64,000 nt of DNA from Auanema rhodensis (lineage: Eukaryota; Nematoda; Chromadorea; Rhabditida; Rhabditidae), in the NCBI GenBank assembly GCA_964057225.1, contig OZ059897.1:8742001-8806000 (forward strand). The letters are read 5' to 3'. The position numbers and the translations under genes were made by a program. Shown here piece after piece: positions 27,607 to 38,355 of the stretch. Below the pieces are notes generated by a model. That model saw only the letters and a program-made list of their open reading frames with translations, was not told where the DNA came from and ran no database searches. Within the stretch, counting starts at the first letter, position 1. Each line of letters starts with the position of its first letter.

Positions 27607-30346
27607 TGTAAAGGAAAAAAGAGGAAAAAGTTGGTACAAACTGACAAACAATCTCATATTATTGATATGAGCAGAACACAACCAGTAGGGTTAGATACGT
27701 AATATTCACCTGTGTGCTCATCCTTATGACGAGAGAATTCAAAGAGATGCGCAAGAAAACTACCGACGTCCAAACCAATTTCACATATTCAATTTTCGTT
27801 GAAAATTGAAATTCTTGAGGTTTGCAATACAAATTTAATAGAAAGAAAGTACCATTCCAAGAGTGTACAGGTGGAAGAAAAACGGGAAGAAAGCATGAAT
27901 TTTCTAATATTGATGACAAATTCATGAAATCATAAGGAAACATGACAGAAAATCGAATAAACTTCTGAGATGATTGAAACGAAACGGAATCATTCTTCTC
28001 GTTCATTTTTGAAAATAGAAGGTGAAAATCAAAATGTCTGCAACAAACTCATAGATGTAAAATATGGCTGAATAGCTTAGTTGCGATACCGCTTTCTGTT
28101 GCAAAAAATTGAAATTTTGTCGAAAAAATTGAGGTGAGTATAGTTGCAAGTTATTTGGTAAGAAAATACCGAAAAAAGAGAGAAAGAAAGAGTATAAAGG
28201 GAGAAAAGAGAGAGAGGAGGGGGGAATAGGAGGGAATGCAGTTGAAAGAGAAAAGAGAAAAGAGATCTAAGAAATCGGTTATGCAGAACCAAAAATGAAT
28301 AAATTCGTTTGAAGAGTGTGTTTCTATAGATTGAGAGAATAGCATCGCATAAAGACATTTGTAATTATGTAAAAATGGAAAGAAATCAAAGGATGAAAAT
28401 GTGATTATTGAATAAGATGATGACATGACGTAATAATATCAATTGTAAACACCGGTAATACTTTTGAAAATAAACATAAAAATATGAATATCAAACTGAA
28501 AAAAATATAAATTTGATGGACATATATCAAACTTATACAAATCTTTTCATATTCCGATTTTATCAGCATATTTTACTGAAATAAATTAATAAAAATGAAT
28601 AAATATTGATATGATGTAGCTTAGAATCTTTCAGCTAACTCTTAGAGTGCTATATGTGAGCATAAGGAAGAGCATCAGCCACATGAAGATGGGCTTGAAG
28701 TGGCCGAAGAAGCATAAGAGGTCATAGACAAGCCTGAAATAGTCCGATCTAGCTTCTATCTCTCTCTCTCTCACACTCACTATTATCATCGCCAAACAAC
28801 TTCTTGCAGAATAACAGGGGGGTGAAGACGGTTTCTGCTTTTTTCTTTTCTCTCAAGAGCAGTTGAAACTGCATGTAAAAATCGTCTGTGTAGAGATATT
28901 TGAAGGAATGATCTCATATAGTCGGAAATATGAAAATAAAACGTTTTGGCATTTAATGCTTGCTGTTCACAAGTGAGATTCTGCGATAATTTGTGATTTC
29001 GATGTGATGAAAATCTCTTGAAAAGTGATAGAAAATGTGTTGGCTCATTTCCCTTGAGTTTTCCGTAAAAAATACTCAGAATATCTTCAAATGAATTGAG
29101 GATTCGTTAGAAACAGCATCAGGAAAAGCTGATTGTGAGACGATTTCTGACGTGTAAGCATTGAAAAACAAAGAAGACAGAAAATTAAATAACAAAACAC
29201 AAAATGGAAAGTTATGAAGCTGAGTGAACATTGTCAGCTTGAACGTCAAGCTTGAAGCTCCATGACGTTTTCAACGGAGTGATGGTTTCATTACGTAAAG
29301 CAAATTCACATAAATTCAAATTATTTCATATTATTTTGTAAAATTATCATCAGAATCAATCAGAAAAAATAATTTTCGGTAAACTGAACACAAAACTGAA
29401 ATATTGAGAAAAAATAATTTTGAAACGGTATTGAAAATTGCAAAAATAAAAAGTTAAAAAGAAAATAAGAAAAGTAATACTGAAATGTGTTGATAGAATG
29501 ATGAATCAAACTTCATTATGATAATCCAGACGTGTGTGGAACTGATCTAACACAAGGCTCTTAGAAATCCACATTATCTCAGCATCAAACTAAACCTGTT
29601 TCTTCGGTTTCTACATGATTAATGTTATAATAACAAATAATTTGTAAAGTATAGCTTAAGAAGCATATCCGGAATGTCAGCACTATCTTCATACTTCACT
29701 AGAAATCGATCAGTAACAAACAAGACAATGATGCATTGTATGTTGCAGATACACGAATAGACGACAGTAGTGCTCAGTGAAAAAAATGAAAAAATATGTT
29801 GAATGTGCATTTCTTTTCATTTACTAACATACAGATAATAGATAACATAATTAAATAAATAACATTTTCGTTAAACGTAAGTTCCTCGTTTTCTTATTTG
29901 AATGATCAAACGAAGATACATCCTTCTTCCTTCACGTCCGTCAGAAAAACATTATATTACTGATAAGGAGAAATCTTCGGTTAAAATATTTCAAAGTATA
30001 CTTTAAATTATCAAAAAAGTAAATAAATGTTGACATTTGAATGTTGTATGATTTGAGGTTCTCTACTCTTCATTATTTTTCTTCCATCTTTTTTTAAAAC
30101 AAAAGATTAAATGTTGGTATAGTATAACAAACCTTAGCCTAGGATTGAAATCGTGCGTGTTACAGATAGTTTCATTCATTACACCTCTTTCTCTATTTGA
30201 GTTTCTGATTACATTGAAAACTGTTCAAAAACCAGCAAAAGCATTCCAATTTCTATGTTTGCATCCGAAATAACAATTTAATTTCAGTGGGTTATTGAAG
30301 TAACCCACAAGTCTTTCATCTGTCAATTGATTAAAATATAAAAAAA

Positions 30347-30352
30347 TTTATT
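30347..30352 (-). terminator. Poly(A) signal AATAAA of the HSDL2-type gene
   Basis: AATAAA on the minus strand about 77 bases after the TAA stop of the HSDL2-type gene, a normal distance for a nematode 3' end. Confidence 0.6.
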
Positions 30353-30428
30353 CTAAGTATATAAATACATTATACATACACGTTTACAGAGCCTTATGAA
30401 ACAGGAATTCCAATATCCAACCTCCTTG

Positions 30429-32146
30429 TTACATCTTGCTCTTGTTCATCTTTTTGAAAAGACCTTCAAGCTTAAGAGCCTTAGACATATCTCCACTAAT
30501 CTTCAGACGCTTGGTCATGAAAGCTGTGGTAGCAGAAAGTTTTCCGGTGAAAATGAGTGGGAAATCATCGGCAGAGAGTTCAAACCTAAAGAAATAATGT
30601 ATATAGTGGATTGATGGTGTGAACATACTTAACATCAGCCTTTTCAACAGCGCCTTCCTTAACGGATCCGTTTCCGTTTTTTAAATCAATAGTGATAACT
30701 TTGTTGACACTTCCTAAATATCGAAATAACACATTGCAATTAAATTATGAAAAAACCAGATATGTCAAACTGGTAAACAGCTCCCATTTTTTGAACGATT
30801 TCTGGGCTAAGAACCTTAGCAACAGACTGAGTGATTGCGTTAATCTCATCACTGATAACAGCCTGAAACGAATCGTCAAACTTGAACTTTCTTCACTGGT
30901 TAAAACCTGACTAATGTTCTCGCGGCTCTTCTTACGGCTTGAACCAGCATTCAAGAAGAATTCATCATATTTTCCACCTGGGATGAAGAAATCGGGGGTG
31001 AGTGGCTGGGCTGCAAAACAAAGGATATTATTCTAAAAAAGGTTATTAAACATACTGGGATCTACAGCATATTTGTCCAAATTAGTTAAACCTTCTTCTC
31101 TTAAGATATCTTCGTCAATGGCAAAGTTTCCTGTATAATCCTTGCTGTTACGAGAAAGAATTGCGTATGCGGCATCAGCCATAATAGCAGGCTTTAAATA
31201 AGTGAATAATTTTTCAAAGCCATATAGTTAGATCTACCTTACGACTGCCTTGAGCTCCTTCTCCAGCAGAAAGCATATCCATGGCAGAGGTCCAAATAGC
31301 AGTTAATGGCCATAAAGCGTTAACAGCAATTCCATATGGACGGAATTCTTCGTGTTGCCCCAAAACACACATAGACATTCCTAAACCAAAGCATCATCAC
31401 TGTTAGAAAAAAGTGATCATACCGAATTTAGCCATGGTATACGCTACATGATTCTGGAACCATTGAGTTTCCATGAGCAATGGTGGTGAAATGTTAAGGA
31501 CATGTGGATTTTTTCCTTGTTTGAGGTAAGGTAAACAAGTCTTTGTCCTTAAAAGAATATATCATTAATTTTTTTTTGCATTTCAATTACATCAAATATG
31601 TTCCTCTGGTATTGATAGAATGCATGAGATCATAACGCTTCATTGGAGTTTCTTCAGTATTTGTCAAACTAAAAACATAAAACTCATAATAATATTTTAC
31701 AACTCAATGTACCTGATAGCGGAAGCATTATTAACAAGAATATCAATTCCTCCGAATTTCTTGACAGCAGCTTCTACAGCAGCCTGGATGGAAGCTTCAT
31801 CTCTGACATCAACAATACATGGAAGAGCCTTTCCTCCAGCCTAAATACAAAAATGTACAATTAATATTAAGATTAATATAGTCGTACCTTCTCGATTTCT
31901 TCAGCAGCTGTATAGATAGTTCCTGGAAGTTTAGGATGAGCTGTAGTAGTTTTAGCAGCTACAACAATATTAGCTCCGTCTTGAGCTAATTTAAGAGCTA
32001 TTTCCTTTCCTATTCCACGAGAAGCTCCGGTAATGAGAATAGTTTTTCCAAGGAATTTACTAAAAACTCCAAATAAAACAAATCAATAATAACAAAAAAA
32101 ATTGTTTCAACACGAACCCTTTACCTGTTGGTGGTTTATCGTTCAT
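30429..32146 (-). CDS. dhs-6: Hydroxysteroid dehydrogenase-like protein 2 (SDR + SCP2 domains)
   Basis: Eleven exons give a 420-residue protein: 32146-32118, 32059-31888, 31840-31713, 31668-31591, 31547-31423, 31380-31238, 31191-31056, 31010-30907, 30862-30757, 30713-30629, 30585-30429. It is a short-chain dehydrogenase. The cofactor motif TGASRGIG is at residues 20-27, NNAS at 104-107, and the catalytic Ser156, Tyr172 and Lys176 lie in NISPP and YTMAK. From about residue 306 there is a C-terminal SCP2 sterol/lipid-carrier domain (GSVNKVITIDLKNGNG, FTGKLSATTAFMTKRL). This architecture and length match animal H-SDL2 (418 residues in human) and C. elegans DHS-6. The protein ends SKM, which resembles a type-1 peroxisomal targeting signal. 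All phases close exactly. A possible spliced-leader acceptor (TCTCTTAG) lies eight bases before the start. An alternative first exon exists at 32291-32331. Substrate is not established for the family; a fatty-acid or lipid role is likely. Confidence 0.95.
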
Positions 32147-32290
32147 CGTGTCAACTAAGAGACGATTGAATATAATCAGATGGGAATGTTAAAAATAATC
32201 ATGACTACACTTTACCCATGATAAGAAACATTTAATACTACACTCTAGTTTTCTCTCAAGTTTCAACAACAAAGTAACATATCAACTCAC

Positions 32291-32331
32291 CCACTGTTAA
32301 ACATCCTAACTATGGAAGTCTTCTCTGGTTT
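32291..32331 (-). CDS. dhs-6: Alternative first exon of the HSDL2-type gene
   Basis: A TATAG acceptor at 32332 is followed by 27 nt of leader, an ATG at 32304 and a strong GTGAGT donor after 32291. The 14 coding bases leave phase 2, the same phase as the first exon at 32118-32146. Splicing to 32059 would give MFNSGKFLGKT instead of MNDKPPTGKGKFLGKT. The shorter form looks more like the N-terminus I expect for DHS-6. Neither end looks like a mitochondrial or signal sequence. Confidence 0.55.
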
Positions 32332-32475
32332 CTATAATTAAAGTCATTTGAATTTCAGAATAAATCAAATAGTTTGAAGGTATGAGTTTTAGAAGAAACA
32401 TGATGAATTAAATACTTTGAAGAATGCGTACAAGAGGTTTATATATACATCTCGATATAAGTATAAGTTAGCTAT

Positions 32476-33669
32476 TTATAAATCCTTAAATTGAGGTTTT
32501 TGTTTCTTCATGGCAGCAGTTGCCCCTTCAAATAAATCAGTGGAAAGTAGCTGAGACATATTCCACCACTTGATCATTTCTAACGATTTTTCAACCGAAT
32601 TATCACGAGCATAATTCAAGGTCTGGAAATTGAAATTGTCAAAAACAATTTCCAAAGATAATGTCAAACCTTTTTGGTTCCTTGTACAGCAATAGGACTT
32701 TTTGCAGCAATAACATCAGCCAAGTTTAGGGCACCTTCTAAACAGCTTGCAGGGGTGGAAAAGATTCTGGAGATTAAACCTGAATTGGTTGATTACACAT
32801 AGCTAAAATATAAAAACATACCAAACTGTAAAGCTTCATCTACTCTGAAATCACGGGCAGTTAAAGAAACTTCTTTCATCCAACTTTCGTTGATGCCAAG
32901 TTTTGGTAGACGATTCAATGTTCCTACATCAGCAGCCATGCCAATATCAACTTCCTGAATATGATGTTAAGAATAAATAATAATCTTAGATTACAGCAAT
33001 ACCCTGATAGAGAAAATAGAATCTTGGGATGCATATCTTACATCACACGCAGCAATCATATCAATACCAGCGCCAATACAGTGAGAATGGACAGCAGCAA
33101 TAACAGGCTTTGTGCATGTCTGAGGAGAGTCACAATAGTTTTACAAAACAAATTTAAAACCTCGATAGCGGTGAATCCAGCTTGAGCTTCAGTTATGAAT
33201 CGTTCAACATAACGAGCTTTACGTCCAATATCAACCTTATCATCTTGAATAACTTTGATCAGTTCCTATAACAACATCATAAACATAAAATTTCAGAATT
33301 CAAAGCTGTACCAACATTCCCATCTCCAGATCAATACCAGCACAAAATGATTTTCCATTACCAGAAAGAACAATAGCTCGACACTTTGGATCTACGTTCA
33401 ATTCATCAAATATTTTTTTGCTCTCCCTGACAGGAATAATTTACTTTAAATCAAATGGAATGACAAGCTTACTTCCACATATCAAGAGTGAATGCATTCC
33501 TTCTATTAGGACGATTCATTTTAACATGAACTACATTGTTTCCCAAGTTTTCAACCTAAAAATTTAGAAATAAGCTAAGCTAAAGGAAAAAATAAACTTC
33601 ATAACTGGACCTCAGCAACTTGGACGTTGACAGTTTGCGTACAAAATGAAGATTTCTTACACTATTCAT
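32476..33669 (-). CDS. Delta(3,5)-delta(2,4)-dienoyl-CoA isomerase (ECH1 type, crotonase fold)
   Basis: Exons: 33669-33611, 33555-33473, 33426-33312, 33265-33161, 33119-33003, 32954-32822, 32779-32670, 32622-32476 (about 289 residues). It is a crotonase-family enzyme: VVHVKMNRPNRRNAF at the start of the fold, oxyanion-hole segments GNGKSFCAGIDL and HCIGAGIDM, and EVDIGMAAD. In mammalian ECH1 the Glu and Asp of that last motif are the two catalytic acids, and both are kept, so isomerase rather than hydratase activity is likely. ECH1 reorganises double bonds during beta-oxidation of odd-position unsaturated fatty acids. The N-terminus (MNSVRNLHF) resembles a mitochondrial presequence; the C-terminus FKDL has no peroxisomal signal. 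Exon 1 is one base short for the frame that continues into exon 2 (see findings), so the start region is uncertain. A TTTATTTAG site just before the ATG could accept a spliced leader. Confidence 0.88.
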
Positions 33670-33675
33670 TTTCTA

Positions 33676-34686
33676 AATAAATAAATAATTAGAAAATGTT
33701 GATTTCAGATTATTCAAAATGAGATAATTAGATAATAATTTTCTTTATATATAAACAGAAGGTATAGTCGGACTTTAGGATACTCTGTGTTCCCTAGTTA
33801 CATGTAATGGATCAAAGTCCAATGTACAAGGTTTTCTGTCGAACACGTTGGGTTCTTTAGAGATGAACAAAACACTTTCAATCCAGCTTGAGATGAACGT
33901 ACATATTTCAAAGATTATAAGAACATAGGTCATAGGACAGTTTTGAATAAGCATTTTTAAACGTTGGTGATACATTTATTTTAGTTATTGTACGTAAGAT
34001 ATGAAGGGTAATAGTTGTTTTTATTTGAGCACAACAGGCTGAATAGTAGTTTTCAGTCGATAAATAAAGGAAACACCATTGATCAATAAAAATGATTAAC
34101 AAGGACAGGCAAAAAGATATTTCTATTATTAGTACTTAGAATTATAATCATATAAGAAAGGCTCAAGACCTTGTAATAATAATAATAAATGAACGTAAAA
34201 TGTAGATTTAGAACAGATTTTTCGCCTTGTTTTCATAAATGCATAGCAATAATTAATGGAAAGCAACCGCTAGTGTTTTTATTTAGAAAATAAATTAATT
34301 TCACGTAGTTCACAGAAAACGTGTAATCCATTTCATGCTAAATAGCAGTTTATTTCTTTCATATCAATATAATAAATTTACAAAGTACGAAGAATAGCAA
34401 AGAATCTAGATTTATCGGGTTTTTTGTTATTATAGTCATTTGAAATATGTACTATTTGAATTTCTTTTAATAGAAAAACTTGCTGTGAGTTTTTCATACG
34501 AATATGTTCTTCTGCATTAAAGCTTTTTCTCTAATTCTCTTCAGAACTGTTTTTCATCGTATCAGACTAGTTCGAACATTCTTTTACTTCATATAATCAC
34601 TGTTATTACGATGGTTTATGTGGTAGAAGAAAATGAGGTTATATTTCTGAGGGCATTGATTCAACAGTTGTCGTACACGCTATCTG
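33676..34686. promoter_or_regulatory. Divergent intergenic region between isomerase and peroxidase genes
   Basis: About 1 kb separates two divergent starts, so promoters of both genes probably lie here. A 66-codon minus-strand frame (33775-33975) with one hydrophobic segment is present but has no splice or homology support. Confidence 0.35.
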
Positions 34687-37600
34687 ATGGCTCTACGTCT
34701 ACTATGGATAGCTGTAGTTTTCAATGTATCATCTCAATCTCATATTGAAGGTACGACATATGCCCACAAAAAGTTGTTTTTATTTTCTGTATTTAGATGC
34801 AATTGAAACAATTAAGAGCAGTATCATTTCTTCTATTACTAATTATCGTGAAACAGGGTAAATCTCTTTGGATCTTTTGTTGTTGAACTGTAGCTATATT
34901 GTAGATTTGAATCTGGTATAACTGATGAAGACGTTGTATCTGCACTACAGCGAGCAGAAGAAGAGCTTGGACAATCTCATATGATCAGTTATAAACGTAG
35001 AACCAAAAATAAAAAAAGTTCATTCAATTTGAATGCTCTCCAGATTTTGACACCGATGAGCCCGTTAACGTTTATGGATCAATCATGTCACCCAAAACTC
35101 CGGCTGTTTCGATATCTCTGAAGTCTAAAATCCTTCTGAAAGTCTGTGATATGATGGCATTCTATGAAATTTTTTATTTCTTCATAGGCGACCAAGATTC
35201 TTCAAGAACAGTTTGGCCCTTCAATCTTAAAAGATTTAGCAACTATGAATATTAATAAGTATATTTTTTAAAAAATTATAATTATGCAAATGTGTAACAA
35301 TCCAGATTCATGGAATTCGATAGAAATGAATGCTTGGAAAATGAAAAATCATGTAATTCAAACTATCCCTATAGGTTTTCATTATCAGATTTTTTAAATA
35401 TATTAAATAGATTTTGAAGGAGTGTCTCCGGTTTTTGTAATAACATTCAAAACCCGGAACAAGGTATGGCGTTTCAACCGCTGATTCACCTGTTACCTCC
35501 AGATCACCAGGAATGTAAGTATTCAAACTATTTTTCTGGAAATGCAATTTAGTTTCCGACAAAGTTTAAGTTTAAACAATAACTTTCTTGATGTTTAGTT
35601 GATTCTCCCCGATATCTCTCAGTATTAGGACACCCTTTACCTAGTCCACGAGTTGTATCTAATCGTATACATCATGATGTCAATAATCAGAATAAAGAAG
35701 TGAGTCTGAATATTAAAGAATTTCTTTATTCAAGTTTAAAAATCATTCCAGTTTTCTCTAATTTTGATGCAGTTTGGTCAATTTTTAGATCATGAGATAA
35801 CACATTCTCCAGTAGAGAGATCCCCCACAGGAGGTAATTTGAATTGTTCGAGGTAAAACCATTATTGCAGTATATTTCCAAATCATTTACTTTGAAGCTG
35901 TGACTCAGCTGAAACAGTATCAAGTTCCTGTAATCCTATCCATATCCCTGAGGGCGATCCTTTTTTTGAATCTTCGCCCACGAAGTGTTTACCATTTGTC
36001 CGAAGTTTACCTGGGCAAAGAACTTTTGGACATAGAAATCAAATGAATCAGATTACATCGTATATTGATGGATCAGTTATATACGGATCGACAAAGTGTG
36101 AATCAGACTCAATTCGAGAATTTACGGATGGCAAGTTGAAACGAACAGCTGGCGGTGCTCATCTAGGGTTTGTTTCCTCGTTATCTTGTATTACGATGAG
36201 GAGTTGTTCTTTATAGAACATTGTTACCTTTTGCTCAAAGTCAAACAGATTGCCGTTCTGCTCCAGAATCGCCATGCTTTATGGCTGGTGATGATCGAAA
36301 CTCTCAACAACCAATGCTCCAATCTCTTCATATCTTATTTTTGCGTTATCATAACAAATTAGCTGAACGATTAAGAAGGTTGAATCGTAATTGGAATGAT
36401 GAAAAACTATTTCAAGTATCAATATGAAACATATACCCATTTTAGATGTTAAGTGTTTAGGAAACTAGAAGAATTGTATCAGCTATACTTCAGAATATTG
36501 TTTATCGTGATTTTCTCCCGAAAATAGTCGGAGATATGGAAATGATGAAGCACAATCTATCTCCACAACATGATGGATATTTCGATGGCACATTTTTTCA
36601 TACATAACAAGATTTACATAAAGTTCTTCCAGGTTACGATGAACGATGTGATGCCTCAATCTCACAGTCCTTCGCCACAGCTGCATTTCGATTTGGACAT
36701 TCTTTGGTAAAAAGGTTGTTTAAGGTTGTTGAATATGGAGACATAACGAGGAACTTAATCACAGATTCATACCAAGGCTTGATGTGAATTTTAAAAACTT
36801 CACAGAGCCGATGGATTTAGCACAAAACTTCAATAACATGGAAAACGTATATGATGAAGCAAATGGTAAGAGTGACGGAGCCGATCATCACATCAGAACA
36901 TGAATTTTCAGGTGGTGTAGATTCTATTTTGGCGGGTTTGCTTGCCAGCTCACCGATGGCTTTTGATAGACATGTATCTGACGCTGTTCGGTTAGATTCA
37001 TGCCTATTATTCATTAATTATAAATTGTTTTCGAAATATGCTATTCGCTCGAAGAGGTCAACAGAAAAGTGGATTTGATCTAATCTCTATTAATATACAA
37101 CGAGCTCGTGATCATAATGTTCCTAGTTATAATAAACATAGGTATACATTATAGTTGAAACTATAAAAAATGCCACAAATGCCGAAAGATATGTGAATGA
37201 TTTTCCAGAGAATTCTGTGGGTTAGCCAAGGCATCGTCATTCTCTTCTCTCATGTCCGAGATGCAACCACATGCTATAGATGCATTGAAGTCCATCTACG
37301 ATGACGTGAATGACGTTGACTTGTTTTCTGGACTTACCTCGGAGAATTCCCTATTAGGTTGTCTCTTAATTTAGCTTTATAAAGTACAAAATGATGAAAC
37401 ATGCTCAGAAGGACTTGTCGGACCAACAACAGCTTGTCTATTAGCCGAACAGTTCCAGCGATTGAAGCAGTGTGATCGTTTCTATTTTGAAAATGTATCA
37501 GCAGGATTCAGAATAGGTTTGCCTTCAAAAATCATTTATACACCCCTCATAAATATTTCTCTTTTTGAGTTTATTTCAATAACCCCTGATATAAAGTTTA

Positions 37601-37846
37601 TGAGCATGCTTGTCAAGCTTGCAAATAATTTCAGAACAATTAAATGAGATCCGAAAGATTGGTTTGTCACAGATGATTTGTAGCATTACAAGATTTTCAT
37701 TTGTTCAATTGGATGTATTCAAGTTGCCAGATCGCATGTTGTAAGTTGATAACAATCTATTCTATCAGCAACATTGAAATTTCAGCAACGATTTTATTCT
37801 TTGCAATAGCATAGAGGATATAAACTTAGAACCATGGAGTCAATAA
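34687..37846 (+). CDS. Secreted animal haem peroxidase
   Basis: Twenty exons, about 713 residues: 34687-34750, 34797-34857, 34905-34996, 35044-35141, 35188-35258, 35306-35374, 35420-35514, 35599-35699, 35752-35852, 35898-36167, 36217-36415, 36461-36587, 36633-36714, 36765-36865, 36912-36990, 37034-37141, 37209-37357, 37409-37516, 37635-37740, 37786-37846. The chain starts with a signal peptide ([16 protein letters not shown]). Family motifs in order: [10 protein letters not shown]; distal [12 protein letters not shown] (Asp230, His231); [12 protein letters not shown] with the distal Arg368; [11 protein letters not shown]; the proximal histidine in AFRFGHSL (His472); [15 protein letters not shown]. 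Such enzymes use hydrogen peroxide to oxidise halides or cross-link tyrosines; nematode members act in cuticle and matrix. Oddities are a GC-AG intron (36588-36632), an intron without an AG acceptor (36991-37033) and Gln371 where a haem-linking Glu is usual. No TM anchor or Ig domains are seen, unlike peroxidasin or dual oxidase. No closer subfamily is assigned. Confidence 0.93.
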
Positions 37847-37889
37847 TAAGTTCCTGGGAATCATTAAAGTTTCAATGTTCCAATATGAA

Positions 37890-37895
37890 AATAAA
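37890..37895 (+). terminator. Poly(A) signal AATAAA of the haem peroxidase gene
   Basis: AATAAA about 45 bases after the TAA stop. The coding end of a minus-strand exon (37910) starts only 15 bases further on, so the two genes' transcripts probably overlap at their 3' ends. Confidence 0.65.
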
Positions 37896-37909
37896 ACTTT
37901 ACAAAATTT

Positions 37910-38031
37910 TTATTTTGAGCCTCGGGCAAAAGCAGCCTTGATCTCGTCAGTTATTTCAGACGGTAATATTTCTTCTTCATAGGCTAAATAGTGATAGTGC
38001 GCGTTTTTAGCAAAGAATAGTTGCGCCGTAT
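37910..38031 (-). CDS. C-terminal exon of an unrecognised gene
   Basis: A candidate last exon of 122 nt with acceptor ATAACAG before 38031 and a TAA stop at 37910-37912. It reads 39 residues, including QLFFAKNAHYHYLAYEEE and ILPSEITDEIKAAFARG. The coding call rests on the open frame, an acceptor, higher GC than the flanks and a second copy of part of it at 38290-38355 that stays in frame. The exon enters in phase 1; I found no convincing upstream exon. The function is unknown. Confidence 0.4.
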
Positions 38032-38289
38032 CTGTTATGGGTTTTCAAAATAGCACGGTTCTTTTGCATTCGTAAAATAAATGAAAGCGAAAGACATTGC
38101 AGGTGCTCTCGCAGTATTATATCATTCAGAGAAAAACATTAAATATATGAAATTATGATACTCTATTATAAAGTATTTGAATAATTGAAATAAAAAAATA
38201 TAAAAAATAAAACAAGATGACATATGATCCGGTATTTTTATTTCGTTTCTTAACTCTTTCTTTGAAATTCTATTCTTTTCATATTTGAA

Positions 38290-38355
38290 GCCTCGGGCAT
38301 AAGCAGCCGTGATCTCGTCAGTTATATCAGACGGTAATATTTCTTCTTCATTGGC
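38290..38355 (-). pseudogene. Duplicated copy of the 37919-37984 exon segment
   Basis: Sixty-six bases match 37919-37984 at about 62 positions. The minus-strand frame is preserved (EEEILPSDITDEITAAYARG against EEEILPSEITDEIKAAFARG). There is no stop at the end of the copied part and no acceptor just upstream, so it looks like a decayed exon copy; a working alternative exon is possible. Confidence 0.45.

Larger units (their letters stand above)
15882..30346. other. Long gene-poor interval
   Basis: Apart from two weak exon candidates (23682-23898 and 24786-25016) I see no supportable gene. It contains microsatellites near 16016, 16438, 18603, 21863 and 27551, (GAT)n near 23037 and (ACG/ATG)n near 19710. 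It probably contains the 5' introns of the F-BAR gene, because the first exon found (15881) is not a start exon. Confidence 0.45.

Noticed and set aside
30396-30614. 72-codon plus-strand frame
   Set aside because: Antisense shadow of the last HSDL2-type exon.
33775-33975. 66-codon minus-strand frame with one hydrophobic helix
   Set aside because: It lies in the divergent promoter region and lacks splice or poly(A) support.
36483-36686. 67-codon minus-strand frame
   Set aside because: Antisense shadow of peroxidase exons.
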